Part shown: positions 8,676-17,399 of the stretch, piece after piece | Layout: each line of letters opens with the position of its first letter | How positions within the stretch are numbered: position 1 is the stretch's first letter | Assembly: GCF_018139625.1 (NCBI RefSeq) | Contig: NZ_JAGSOH010000026.1 | Span: 1-64,000, forward strand | Length of the DNA: 64,000 nt | Direction of reading: 5' to 3' | DNA from: Actinospica acidithermotolerans | Lineage (GTDB): Bacteria; Actinomycetota; Actinomycetes; Streptomycetales; Catenulisporaceae | Notes under the pieces: generated by a model | Told to the model about the DNA's origin: nothing | What the model saw: the letters and a program-made list of their open reading frames with translations, nothing else | Databases searched by the model: none | Translations under genes and position numbers: made by a program

Positions 8676-10031
8676 ATGACGTCCATCTCGAAGAACCGCC
8701 GCAGACGCGGCGCACTCGCCGCCGGAGCTCTCGCGACCGTGCTGGCGGCGACCGCCGCGTGTTCAAACAGCATGGGAGCCGCCGGAAGCAGTGGCGGCGG
8801 CACCGCCGACTCGTCGCTGTTCGGCGGGCCCGCGGTCACCGGCGTGACGCTGACCGTCTGGCACAACACGGCCGACCCGCAGGCGCTCCTGGACCTCTAC
8901 AAGGCGTACGAGAAGGAGTCGGGCAACACGATCCAGCTCGTCGACATCCCGGCGAGCACGTTCCCGACCACCGTGCAGACCAAGTGGGCCACCGGCGCCC
9001 GGCCCGACATCCTCGAATGGCACGGCAACCGCACCGACCTGCTCTCGCTCAACGGCTCGCAGACGATGGTCGACCTGTCGAGCATGTCCTTCGTCGCCAA
9101 GGAAGGGCAGCTCGCGACGCTCTCCGGCAGCCTCGACGGCAAGACGTACGCCGCGACCATCGGCATGCCGACCGTCTTCGGGCTCTTCTACAACAAGTCC
9201 GTGCTCGCGAAGGCCGGGCTGTCGGTGCCGAAGTCGTACGCCGACCTGGCGGCCGACTGCACGGTGCTCAAGGCCAAGGACCCCGGCGTGATCCCGCTCT
9301 ACGAGGCGGGCGCCTCCGGCTGGCCGCAGCAGGTGCTCTCCTCGTTCGACTACGTGGCCCAGTACAACACCGGCGACAGCTACGCCTCCTCGATCCTCTC
9401 CGGCAAGACGAAGCTCAACGACCCGAACGGCCCGATCGTCAAGGGCCTCGAGGCATACGAGTCGCTCAAGGCCGCCGGCTGCTTCAACTCCGACGCCACC
9501 ACCGGCACCTGGGAGACCTCGCTGAAGTACGTGCTCTCCGGCAAGGCGGCGATGGTCGCGAACGGATCGGACAGCGTTCCGATGCTGGACGCGGACGCCG
9601 ACGGCGACACCGCGACCGTGGACGCGGCGGTCGGGTTCACCGGCGTGTCGGCGACCTCTTCCGTCGCCGGATACGCGCCGAGCCCGCTCGGCACCTACTA
9701 CGTGCCGAAGACCGGGAATACCACCAAGGAGCGCGCGGCGATCCAGTTCATCGAGTACGTCACCGGCGCGGGCTACGGCTCGTACATCCAGCAGGCGGGC
9801 ACCATTCCGACGCTCTCCGGCACGGCCACGCCGAAGATGCAGGGCCTCATGCAGGAGATCGACACCGCGTATCGGAACGGCGCCACCCTCACCTGGAACT
9901 CCCAGATCCCCGGCTCCGGCAACTTCGGCCCCGAGTCCGGCAAGCTGCTGGCCGGTCAGGAGACGCCGCAGGCGGTCGCCGACAAGATCGAGGCCTACTA
10001 CACGCAAGCCTCCGCCGCCGCCGGCGACTGA
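8676..10031 (+). CDS. sugar-type ABC transporter substrate-binding lipoprotein
   Basis: This 451-residue family-1 extracellular solute-binding protein (carbohydrate uptake CUT1 type) has an Arg-rich leader, a hydrophobic core and a TAAC lipobox near residue 29, so it is membrane-anchored. It then shows the expected LTVWHNTADPQALLDLYKAYEKESGN start of the mature domain and WATGARPDILEWHG. The ATG at 8676 has GGAG 12 nt upstream. It heads a three-gene importer with two permeases and no ATPase, as is usual in actinomycetes that share one MsiK-like ATPase. The ligand is unknown. Confidence 0.92.
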   Translation: MTSISKNRRRRGALAAGALATVLAATAACSNSMGAAGSSGGGTADSSLFGGPAVTGVTLTVWHNTADPQALLDLYKAYEKESGNTIQLVDIPASTFPTTVQTKWATGARPDILEWHGNRTDLLSLNGSQTMVDLSSMSFVAKEGQLATLSGSLDGKTYAATIGMPTVFGLFYNKSVLAKAGLSVPKSYADLAADCTVLKAKDPGVIPLYEAGASGWPQQVLSSFDYVAQYNTGDSYASSILSGKTKLNDPNGPIVKGLEAYESLKAAGCFNSDATTGTWETSLKYVLSGKAAMVANGSDSVPMLDADADGDTATVDAAVGFTGVSATSSVAGYAPSPLGTYYVPKTGNTTKERAAIQFIEYVTGAGYGSYIQQAGTIPTLSGTATPKMQGLMQEIDTAYRNGATLTWNSQIPGSGNFGPESGKLLAGQETPQAVADKIEAYYTQASAAAGD

Positions 10032-10049
10032 CCTGATTCGGATCGCACC

Positions 10050-11033
10050 ATGCCCTCACTGACGTCCCCCGCCCGCGCACCGCGCCCCGCGCGCGGTGCC
10101 CGCCGCGGCGGCCCCGTCGGCGACGCCGCGCTCCCCGCCCCGGGGAGCGCGGCACCGGTCCGCCGCCGTGGCCGCACGGTCTTCCGCTACGCCTTCGCCC
10201 TGCCCTCGATCCTGCTCGTCCTGCTGTTCTTCGCGATCCCGTTCATCGCCAACGGGCTGTTCGCCTTCACCCGGTGGACCGGCTACAGCTCGGTGATCAC
10301 ATGGGACGGACTCTCGAACTTCCGCCTGCTCCAGCAGCTCGGCGTGCTCAGCCACGCCACCGAGGTGACCGCGATCTACGCGGTGACCTCGATGCTCGTG
10401 CAGAACGTCGTCGGCCTCGCCCTCGCACTCGCGATGCAGCGCACCACCCGGGGCAACAGCGTCTTCCGTTCGCTGTTCTTCATCCCGGTCCTGATATCCC
10501 CGTTGGCCGCCGGCTACATCTGGAGCGCCGCGCTCGCCACGAACGGCCCCGTCAACGCCGTGATCTCAGTGTTCGTGCCCGGCGGCTTCCACTACGCCTG
10601 GCTCGGCCACAACCTGTCCGCGCTCATCTGCGTCGCGTGCGTGGACGCGTGGAAGTGGACCGGACTGGTCACGCTCGTCTACATCGCGGGCCTGAACCGG
10701 ATTCCGGAGCGGATCAGCGAGGCCGCGCTCCTCGACGGCGCCGGACCCTGGCGGCGCCTGCGCTCCGTCACCTTCCCGCTCCTCGCCCCCGCGCTCACCT
10801 TCAACGTGGTCATCACGCTCGTCGGCGCATTCAGCGCCCTGGACGTCGTGTTCTCCACCACCGGAGGCGGGCCGGGCGACGCGACCGCCGTGCTCAACGT
10901 CGCCCTCTACAACGAGTACGGCCAGAGCTTCTTCGGCATGGCCAGCTCGCTCGGCTTCGTGATCACGCTCCTGGTCGTGCTCACCGCCGTCCCGCTGATC
11001 ACCTGGCTGCGTCGACGAGAGGTGCAGATGTGA
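10050..11033 (+). CDS. ABC transporter permease, MalF-like (CUT1)
   Basis: This 327-residue permease has six predicted membrane spans after a basic, Pro-rich cytoplasmic N-terminus of about 45 residues. The EAA loop reads ISEAALLDGAGPWRRLRSVTFPLL, the site that docks the ATPase. It starts 18 nt after the binding-protein stop. Its last codons overlap the next permease through GTGA, so translation is coupled. Confidence 0.93.
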   Translation: MPSLTSPARAPRPARGARRGGPVGDAALPAPGSAAPVRRRGRTVFRYAFALPSILLVLLFFAIPFIANGLFAFTRWTGYSSVITWDGLSNFRLLQQLGVLSHATEVTAIYAVTSMLVQNVVGLALALAMQRTTRGNSVFRSLFFIPVLISPLAAGYIWSAALATNGPVNAVISVFVPGGFHYAWLGHNLSALICVACVDAWKWTGLVTLVYIAGLNRIPERISEAALLDGAGPWRRLRSVTFPLLAPALTFNVVITLVGAFSALDVVFSTTGGGPGDATAVLNVALYNEYGQSFFGMASSLGFVITLLVVLTAVPLITWLRRREVQM

Positions 11034-11866
11034 ACGCGCGGCCCGAGAAACGCCCCTGGCTGCGGTACGGACTGCTCGGCCTGTTCGCCGTGCCGTGGAT
11101 CGGCATCCCGCTGTGGATGCTGCTGGTCAACTCGTTCAAGACGCAGGGCGACGCGAGCGTGCTCTCGCTCGGCCTCCCGTCGCATTGGAACCTCGTCGGC
11201 AACTACCGGACCGTGATAGATCAGGGTTCGTACTTCACCGGCCTCGGCAACAGCCTGCTGATCGCGATCCCCACGATCCTCGCCGTGCTGCTGCTCGGCT
11301 CGATGGCCGCCTGGTCCTACGCGCGCTCGCGGTCCCGGTCGCTGCGCGTCGCGTACTACTGCACGACGCTCTCGATCGTGCTGCCCCCGGCCATCATCCC
11401 GACCGTGTACGTGCTCACCCAGCTCGGCCTCAACGGCTCCCGGCTCGGCTACATGCTCACCATCGCCGGCACCCGGCTCGGCGTCGTCGTCTTCCTCGCC
11501 ACCGGCTTCATCCGCACCCTGCCGGTCGACTTCGAGGAGGCCGCCGCGCTCGACGGCGCCGGAAAGTGGCAGATCTACCGGCGGATGATCCTGCCGCTGC
11601 TGGCGCCGGTCCTGGTCACGGCTTCCGTCATGCTGATCATCTCGGTGTGGAACGACTTCTTCTTCGCGCTGTTCCTGCTGCCGAACACGAACGAGTCCAC
11701 GCTGCCGCTCACCCTCTACCAGTTCGCCTCGACCTCGACCCACGGCGTCGCCTGGAACCTCGTGTTCGCGCACGTCGTGCTCTCGAGCCTGCCGCTGCTG
11801 ATCGCGTACGTGTTCCTGCAGCGGCGGGTGCTCTCCGGCCTCACCGAGGGCGGCGTGACCGGCTGA
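11030..11866 (+). CDS. ABC transporter permease, MalG-like (CUT1)
   Basis: This 278-residue second permease of the sugar importer has an EAA loop FEEAAALDGAGKWQIYRRMILPLL and ends with the typical FLQRRVLSGLTEGGVTG tail. The start is GTG 11030, embedded in the stop of the upstream gene (ATGTGA). Longer in-frame translations upstream are out-of-phase readings of the first permease. It converges on the LysR gene with 15 nt between stops. Confidence 0.93.
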   Translation: MNARPEKRPWLRYGLLGLFAVPWIGIPLWMLLVNSFKTQGDASVLSLGLPSHWNLVGNYRTVIDQGSYFTGLGNSLLIAIPTILAVLLLGSMAAWSYARSRSRSLRVAYYCTTLSIVLPPAIIPTVYVLTQLGLNGSRLGYMLTIAGTRLGVVVFLATGFIRTLPVDFEEAAALDGAGKWQIYRRMILPLLAPVLVTASVMLIISVWNDFFFALFLLPNTNESTLPLTLYQFASTSTHGVAWNLVFAHVVLSSLPLLIAYVFLQRRVLSGLTEGGVTG

Positions 11867-11881
11867 CGTCCGCCCGGCCGG

Positions 11882-12787
11882 CTAGGCGGTGGCGGCGAGC
11901 GCGGTGCGCAGCTCGCCGCGCAGCCAGCGGATTCCGGGGTCCGCGCTGCGACTGGGATGCCACAGCACCGACTCGGTGAACGTGGCCCGGTCGTAGCCCG
12001 GGACCTCGCGGATGGTGAACGCGCCGGACCGCGAGGCCCGCTGCGCGACCCGGCGCGGCAGCAGCGCGACCATGTCGGTGTCCTGCAGCAGCCACGGCAG
12101 GTTCGCCCACTCGTCCGTCAGCATCGCCACGCGCGCCCGCATCCCGAGCCCGTCGAGGAGCTTGTGCGCGATCGTCGGCGAGCCCGAGCGCCGTGTCACG
12201 CCGACGTGCGTGAGTTCGGAGAGCCGCTCGGCGGTGAGCTCCCCATCCGCGGCCGCCGGGTTGGCCGAGTCGAGCAGGCAGACGAAGTCGTCGCTGAACA
12301 GCTTCTCGCTCTCCGCCGGAACGCTGAAGCTCAGCGGCGCGATCACCAGGTCGGCCTCCAGCAGGTCCCGCTCGCCGAAACCGTCCTTCAGCGCGCAGAA
12401 CTGCACGGACAGCGTCGGCGACGCGCCGGCCAGGCGCGTGCTCAGCGGCCGCCCGATCACGCCGGTCGCGTAGCCCGAGCAGGAGATCACGAAGCGCCGC
12501 TCGCTGGTCGCCGGGTCGAACCCCGCGCGCGTGCGGAAGACGCTCTCGGCGGCCGTGAGGACCTCCGTCACCAGCGGCAGCAGCCGATGTCCCAGCGGAG
12601 TCAGCTCGTAGCCGCCGGTCCCGCGCACGATCAGCTCGTCGTCGAAGTACCGCCGCAGCCTGGCCAGGTACGCGCTCATCGTCGGCTGGCTCATGTGGCA
12701 CCGCTCGGCGGCCCGGGTGACGTGCCGGACCTCGAGCAGCGCATGCAGCGGCATGAGCGCGTTCATATCAAGTCCGCTGATGTCCAC
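11882..12787 (-). CDS. LysR-family transcriptional regulator (NodD-like N-terminus)
   Basis: This 301-residue regulator has an N-terminal winged helix-turn-helix (about residues 7-65: MPLHALLEVRHVTRAAERCHMSQPTMSAYLARLRRYFDDELIVR) followed by a LysR substrate-binding domain. GTG 12787 is chosen for the GGAGG 5 nt upstream and because it gives the usual family length. It is divergent from the GcvT-like gene (190-nt gap) and convergent with the sugar importer. By position it probably controls the GcvT-FAD-SRPBCC genes and perhaps the importer. The co-inducer is unknown. Confidence 0.92.
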   Translation of the reverse strand: MDISGLDMNALMPLHALLEVRHVTRAAERCHMSQPTMSAYLARLRRYFDDELIVRGTGGYELTPLGHRLLPLVTEVLTAAESVFRTRAGFDPATSERRFVISCSGYATGVIGRPLSTRLAGASPTLSVQFCALKDGFGERDLLEADLVIAPLSFSVPAESEKLFSDDFVCLLDSANPAAADGELTAERLSELTHVGVTRRSGSPTIAHKLLDGLGMRARVAMLTDEWANLPWLLQDTDMVALLPRRVAQRASRSGAFTIREVPGYDRATFTESVLWHPSRSADPGIRWLRGELRTALAATA

Positions 12788-12977
12788 GCGCACCTCCGGC
12801 GAAGATCCTAGCCCCGCCGCGCGCATCGGCCATCGCCGCGCGCTCCGAGCAGGTCCCCCCGCAGCTGTCATCACGATTCGCGGCAATCAAAGCGTTCGTC
12901 CGATGCGTCCGAGATCGGAGTAGAAAGAGTGGCACCCCGGAGCCGCGACGGCTCTGAACGACGGCGGCGAGGCGGCA

Positions 12978-14342
12978 ATGGACAACGGCGCGCGGCAACG
13001 GCAGACCTACGAAGACGTCGTGCGGCACCGGGAGGCTCCGTTCGTCGTGCAGCGCCCGCCGCTGTTCTCGCCCGCGGCCGCCGCGCAGGACGAGGCGAAT
13101 CCGCGCGGGGCGTTCGGCCATTTCGCGCAGATCATGCTGCCGTTGGAGTACACGGGTTGGGTCGATGAGTGCCGCGCGCACACGAGCACCTGCTACCTCG
13201 GCGACTGGACGTCGCTGAACAAGATTCTCGTGCGCGGTCCGCAGGCGCTGGAGTTCCTGTCCTGGCTCGGGATGAACGACCTCACGCGCTTCGCGCTCGG
13301 GCAGGTCAAGCACCACGTCCAGCTCGACGGGAACGGGTGGATCGCGTCCGAGGGCGTGCTGTGCCGCCTCGGCGAGGAGGAGTTCCTCTACACGGCGGGC
13401 AGCGGCGACTGGCTGGTCTGGCAGTTCTCCCAGGACCGGTGGGACGCCGAGGTCGAGGACGTGAGCCCGGATCGGTTCATCTTCGGGGTCCAGGGTCCCG
13501 CGTCCCTGTTCGCGCTCGAGAAGGCGGTCGGCGCCGGCCTGCGCGACATCGCGTTCAACCGCAGCCGCGAGGCGGAGATCGAGGGCATGCCGGTTCGGGT
13601 CCTGCGGACCGGGATCTCCGGCGAGCTCGGCTACGAGGTGCACGGCCGCTCCGCCGATGCGAACGAGGTCTGGTCCGCGATCGCCGACGCCGGCGCGGAA
13701 TTCGGCATCCGGCGCTTGGGCCTGCGCTCCCAGCCGGTCCAGCACATCGAGGCCGGAATCGCCACCAACGGCCTCGACTACCTGCCCTCCGCGATCCTGA
13801 CCCCGGGCGCACCCCGGCAGTTCCGGCGCGGCGAGATCGGCGGGAGCTTCGCGCCCACCGCGGTCAGCGACTACTTCCGCAAGCCGTCCGAGCTCGGCTG
13901 GGGCCGACGCGGCGCGACCGCTTCGCACGAGTTCCTCGGCCGCGACGCCGTGGTCGCCGACTCGGCGGAGGGGGGCGGCCGAAAGCTCATGGGCCTCGTC
14001 TGGAACGTCGAGGACGTGGCATCCGTGCTCACCTCCGTCCTCGGAGAGGCCGAGATCCCGGACCAGATGGAGCTGCCGCGCCAACCCGGCCCGAGCTTCG
14101 ACCAGGTGCTCGCGGCCGGAAGACCGGTCGGCGTCTCGTCGGGACGCACGCTCAGCGCGGGCCTGCGCTCGATGATCTCGTTGTGCGTCATCGACGCCGA
14201 GCATGCCGCCGCGGGCACCGCCGTGACCGTGCTGTGGGGCCGCCCGGGAACGCCGCAGCGCGAGATCCGCGCGACGGTCACGGAGCTCCCGTTCAAGCCC
14301 GATCACCGCCGCCTCGACGTCGGGAACCTCTCGGCCGGCTAG
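12978..14342 (+). CDS. GcvT-fold (aminomethyltransferase/folate-dependent demethylase) protein
   Basis: This 454-residue protein is of the glycine-cleavage T-protein fold. Recognisable blocks include a GDWTSLNKILVRGPQALEFLSWLGMND N-domain, FGVQGPASLFALEKA, LRTGISGELGYEVHG and a C-terminal beta-barrel ending TVTELPFKPDHRRLDVG. Length and the YTGWVDECRAHTSTCYLGDW segment are closer to tetrahydrofolate-dependent O- or N-demethylases (LigM/DmdA-like) than to the roughly 370-residue GcvT. No lipoyl H-protein or P-protein lies nearby, which also argues against a role in glycine cleavage. The next gene is a flavoprotein 104 nt downstream. The methyl donor is unknown. Confidence 0.8.
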   Translation: MDNGARQRQTYEDVVRHREAPFVVQRPPLFSPAAAAQDEANPRGAFGHFAQIMLPLEYTGWVDECRAHTSTCYLGDWTSLNKILVRGPQALEFLSWLGMNDLTRFALGQVKHHVQLDGNGWIASEGVLCRLGEEEFLYTAGSGDWLVWQFSQDRWDAEVEDVSPDRFIFGVQGPASLFALEKAVGAGLRDIAFNRSREAEIEGMPVRVLRTGISGELGYEVHGRSADANEVWSAIADAGAEFGIRRLGLRSQPVQHIEAGIATNGLDYLPSAILTPGAPRQFRRGEIGGSFAPTAVSDYFRKPSELGWGRRGATASHEFLGRDAVVADSAEGGGRKLMGLVWNVEDVASVLTSVLGEAEIPDQMELPRQPGPSFDQVLAAGRPVGVSSGRTLSAGLRSMISLCVIDAEHAAAGTAVTVLWGRPGTPQREIRATVTELPFKPDHRRLDVGNLSAG

Positions 14343-14374
14343 CCCCGGCTTTCTACGCAGAACCTACGCAAGTT

Positions 14375-14398
14375 GCCGAGTTCGCCCCCCGCGCTGGA
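14375..14398 (+). repeat. dispersed repeat, copy 1
   Basis: GCCGAGTTCGCCCC followed by a CGCGCTGGA tail occurs here and, with one extra base, at 40978-41002. In this copy, CCCCCCGCGCTGG is repeated 31 bp further on and encloses a GGTTGG-N5-CCAACC stem. It lies in the 104-nt leader of the FAD oxidoreductase gene. Confidence 0.45.
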
Positions 14399-14446
14399 GG
14401 TTGGAGGCACCAACCCCCCGCGCTGGTCGGGCGAAAGGATTCGGCC

Positions 14447-15694
14447 GTGGACCGTCCCTCCCAGGCTGCCGCCGTCGACGCCCTGATCATCGGCGCCGGT
14501 ATGGCCGGATTGACGTGCGCCCAGGACCTGTCGCGCGCCGGCTGGTCGGTCCGGGTCGTCGAGGCCGGCGACCGGCCCGGCGGCCGGATGCGCACGGACA
14601 CGCGCGACGGGTTCGTCCTCGACCGCGGGTTCCAGGTGTTCAACCCCGGCTACCCGCAGACGCGCCGCCGGATCCGCACCGCCTCGCTGGGGGTGCGGGA
14701 ACTGAGTCCGGGGTTCGCTCTGAGCGGAGGCGGAGTGCGCCGCAGGTTCGCCCACCCCGCGCGCGACCGGCACGTCTGGCGCGAGCTGTCAGCGGGCGGG
14801 CTCGGCCGGGCCGGGGACCTGGCACGGTTCGGGCTCTACAGCGCGCGCGTGGGTTTCGGCGGCGTGCGCGGCATCAAGTCAGGACTCGACGTTCCGGCAC
14901 GTCTCGCGCTCGGGCGCGGCGGTTGCTCCGCCGGGTTCATCGACGAGGTGCTGCGGCCCTTCTTCGCCGGGGTTTTCCTGGAGGACGACCTCGCCACGTC
15001 GAGCCGCGTCCTCGGCCTGGTCTGGCGCAGCATGCTGCGCGGTTCCGCGGTGCTCCCCGCGCAGGGTATCGGGGCGGTGGCACGGCAGATGGCCGAAGAC
15101 CTCCCCGCGGGCACGATCGCGTACGAGTGCACTGTGCGGACCCTGACCGACGACGGTGCGGTGCTGGCGGACGGGACCGAGCTCGGGGCCCGCCGGGTGA
15201 TCGTGGCCACCGATCCCTCGTCGGCCCGAGCGCTGCTGCCGAGTCTGCCGGAGGTTGAGGTCAACGCCGTCACGACGTACTACCACGTGGCACCGCGTGC
15301 GCCGATCGACGAGCCGCTCCTGGTGGTCGATGCCGATTCGATCGTCCTGAACAGCCTCGTCGTCTCGAACGTGCAGCCGAACTTCGCGCCGCGCGGCTAT
15401 GCCTTGATCTCCACATCCGCGCTCGGCACGCGGCCGATCGACGAGTCCAAGGTCCGCGCGCGCCTCGCTGAGCTCTACGACACCGACACGGCATCGTGGG
15501 AGCTGCTCGCCGCCTACCCCGTCCCGCAGGCGCTGCCGAGGATGACGCCGCCGTGGCCCCTGTCGCGGGGGACCGTGGTCGGCCCGCGCCTCCAGCTCTG
15601 CGGCGACCATCGCGCCACGGGCTCGGTCCAAGGCGCCATGGCCTCCGGCGCCCGCGCGGCACGTGAGGCACTCGCCGATGAGATCTCGCACTGA
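14447..15694 (+). CDS. FAD-dependent amine-oxidase/phytoene-desaturase-like oxidoreductase
   Basis: This 415-residue flavoprotein has a classic N-terminal dinucleotide-binding motif (IIGAGMAGLTCAQDLSRAGWSVRVVEAGDRPGGRM). Its C-terminal FAD contact (LQLCGDHRATGSVQGAMASGARAA) is typical of the amino-oxidase/protoporphyrinogen oxidase/phytoene desaturase clan. The GTG at 14447 has AAAGGA 7 nt upstream; an extension upstream would run through the GcvT-like gene out of phase. It is followed 32 nt later by a SRPBCC protein, which suggests oxidation of a hydrophobic ligand carried or modified by the partner. No carotenoid synthase genes are near, so a desaturase role is not supported. Confidence 0.85.
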   Translation: MDRPSQAAAVDALIIGAGMAGLTCAQDLSRAGWSVRVVEAGDRPGGRMRTDTRDGFVLDRGFQVFNPGYPQTRRRIRTASLGVRELSPGFALSGGGVRRRFAHPARDRHVWRELSAGGLGRAGDLARFGLYSARVGFGGVRGIKSGLDVPARLALGRGGCSAGFIDEVLRPFFAGVFLEDDLATSSRVLGLVWRSMLRGSAVLPAQGIGAVARQMAEDLPAGTIAYECTVRTLTDDGAVLADGTELGARRVIVATDPSSARALLPSLPEVEVNAVTTYYHVAPRAPIDEPLLVVDADSIVLNSLVVSNVQPNFAPRGYALISTSALGTRPIDESKVRARLAELYDTDTASWELLAAYPVPQALPRMTPPWPLSRGTVVGPRLQLCGDHRATGSVQGAMASGARAAREALADEISH

Positions 15695-15726
15695 GCAATC
15701 GACCTATCGCAACCGGAGGAAACCAC

Positions 15727-16158
15727 GTGGTCGCCGTCAGCCGCACCATCACCGTGTCCGCGCCAATGGAGCGGGTGCGGGACTACCTGAAGGACTTTAC
15801 GAACGCCGAGGAGTGGGACCCCGGTACGCACCAGTGCGTACGCTGCGACGACGGGCCGCTCCAGGTCGGCGCGGAGTGGATCAACACCTCGGAGTTCATG
15901 GGCCGGTCGGCCGTGCTGCGCTACCGGCTGGACGTCCTCGAGCCGGATCGGCTGGTGTTCCGCGGGACGAACGAGAATGCCGAAAGCGTGGACGACATGA
16001 GCTTCCAGCCGCTTCCCGCCGGCACCCGGATCACCTACAGCGCCCGCATCACCTTCGCCGGGTTGCTGCGCATGGTCTCCCCGCTCATGCGTCCGCCGTT
16101 CGAGCGACTGGCCGATCGGGTCGCCGAGCGCATGACCGAGGTGCTGAGCGAACTGTGA
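15727..16158 (+). CDS. SRPBCC (START/polyketide-cyclase-like) protein
   Basis: This 143-residue helix-grip protein begins VAVSRTITVSAPMERVRDYLKDFTNAEEWDPGT, the standard start of SRPBCC/polyketide cyclase 2 family members, and closes with the long C-terminal helix LMRPPFERLADRVAERMTEVLSEL. GTG start with GGAGG about 8 nt upstream. It probably binds a hydrophobic ligand and acts together with the FAD oxidoreductase encoded just upstream. Confidence 0.85.
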   Translation: MVAVSRTITVSAPMERVRDYLKDFTNAEEWDPGTHQCVRCDDGPLQVGAEWINTSEFMGRSAVLRYRLDVLEPDRLVFRGTNENAESVDDMSFQPLPAGTRITYSARITFAGLLRMVSPLMRPPFERLADRVAERMTEVLSEL

Positions 16159-16244
16159 CATGAATGCCAACGCGCCTCTCGACGAATGCCACATTCAGGG
16201 CGCAGGATGGGGCTCGGGGTTTTCGGGCGTAAGGAGGGCCGAGG

Positions 16245-16799
16245 GTGACGGCGACCGGGAAGCGACGCGAGGCTGCTTGGACGCGCATGAGGCGTGCGCG
16301 GTGGAGCAGGGCGCCCAAGATCGAAGCGCGCAGGATCGAGGTCTTCCGGCCCGGCCGGGTTCCTCCCGCCGCCCGGGTGCATCCGTTGCTCACGTTCTTC
16401 ATCGCCGAGGATGAACGTTCCTGGGCCGGTGCGCCGCAGCTGCAGGCGCTGTTCGCGCTGCTCGACACGGTCGGTGCCGCCGAGGTGCACCACCGCACGA
16501 CGGCGCGTACGTCGTGGCGCCTGCTGGATGCGGAGCAGCCGCGCGTCGCGCTGCGGCTGGAGATCACCCAGCCGACCGACGCGCGCGGCGTGATCGATCT
16601 GACGATGGACGCCGGGGTCTACGGAGAAGTCTGGAAGCAGATCCAGGGCGGCCAGTGGATCGGCATCACCACAGGTGACCGGCTGCGGCCGCACGCGGAC
16701 GGGTCGGGAACGATACTCGACGAGGCGTTCGCGGCGTGCATCCCGCTCGCCAGCGCCCCGCCGCCGGCCCTCGACGAGATGGCCCACGCCTCGCGCTGA
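16245..16799 (+). CDS. hypothetical protein
   Basis: I do not recognise this 184-residue protein. The start is GTG 16245, with a strong AAGGAGG at 16231-16237. The N-terminus is very basic (KRREAAWTRMRRARWSRAPK), followed by a soluble alpha/beta-looking body and a C-terminal acidic tail. There is no signal peptide or membrane span. A palindrome GAATG-CCA-CATTC at 16184-16196 lies upstream and could be an operator. It stands between the SRPBCC gene and a convergent small membrane protein gene. Confidence 0.6.
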   Translation: MTATGKRREAAWTRMRRARWSRAPKIEARRIEVFRPGRVPPAARVHPLLTFFIAEDERSWAGAPQLQALFALLDTVGAAEVHHRTTARTSWRLLDAEQPRVALRLEITQPTDARGVIDLTMDAGVYGEVWKQIQGGQWIGITTGDRLRPHADGSGTILDEAFAACIPLASAPPPALDEMAHASR

Positions 16800-16862
16800 G
16801 AGGTCTCCGGGGGAGCCCGACCTCGCCGGCCGGGAGCGCGTGAACGAGCGCGTCCGCGACGG

Positions 16863-17201
16863 TCAGCCGACGCGCTCGTCGCGGAACGCCGCGGCCGCCT
16901 GCCGCTGCTCGTCGGTCAGTTCCTCGCCGCGGACCGGGGTCACCAGGCTCCAGTGCCCGGCCACCGGGCAGCGCTGCATCCGCATCGGGCCGTAGCGCCC
17001 GACCGTGTGGGCGCTCTGCTCTGTCCACATCGTGGTGAACACGTGGTGGGCGCAGCAGCGGACCACGGTCTGCTCGCCGGGTTCGGTGCCGGCGTCGGCG
17101 ATCGTGCCGTTCTCGCGGCGGCGGCGCATGCCCGCCAGCGACCCGACGGCGATGATCGCGGCCAGCCCGGTTCCGCGTCGGACGAAGGTGTGAGCGGTCA
17201 T
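16863..17201 (-). CDS. hypothetical small membrane protein
   Basis: This 112-residue protein of unknown function has one short hydrophobic segment near the N-terminus (GTGLAAIIAVGSLAGM) followed by RRRR, so it is probably anchored with the rest in the cytoplasm. The remainder contains paired Cys (VVRCCAHHV) and a further Cys (MQRCPVAGH). It is divergent from the ECF sigma gene across 198 nt. GC and codon use match its neighbours. Confidence 0.55.
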   Translation of the reverse strand: MTAHTFVRRGTGLAAIIAVGSLAGMRRRRENGTIADAGTEPGEQTVVRCCAHHVFTTMWTEQSAHTVGRYGPMRMQRCPVAGHWSLVTPVRGEELTDEQRQAAAAFRDERVG

Positions 17202-17399
17202 GATCGGCCTTTCTGCTCTGCTGCTTCGGATTGCTGTGACTTCAGCGAAACATCGCCGTAGCGGCGCGGGCAGGGCCGAGAGTCCCGAGTTGGGCGGGCC
17301 CTCCGAGCGCCGTGAGCGATAGATTCTCGCCGTTTCTGTTTTTCCGTGGATCCGCGGCCGTCTCCTAGTCGTCCGAACGGAATCTGCCAGGGAGCGACG

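Noticed and set aside
13169-15694. An 841-codon frame that would fuse the GcvT-like region to the FAD oxidoreductase
   Set aside because: The first 420 codons are an Arg-rich out-of-phase reading of the GcvT gene. A GTG with a ribosome site at 14447 starts the real flavoprotein.
14447-15694. Carotenoid phytoene desaturase
   Set aside because: No crtB, crtE or other carotenoid genes nearby; the fold match alone does not give that function.
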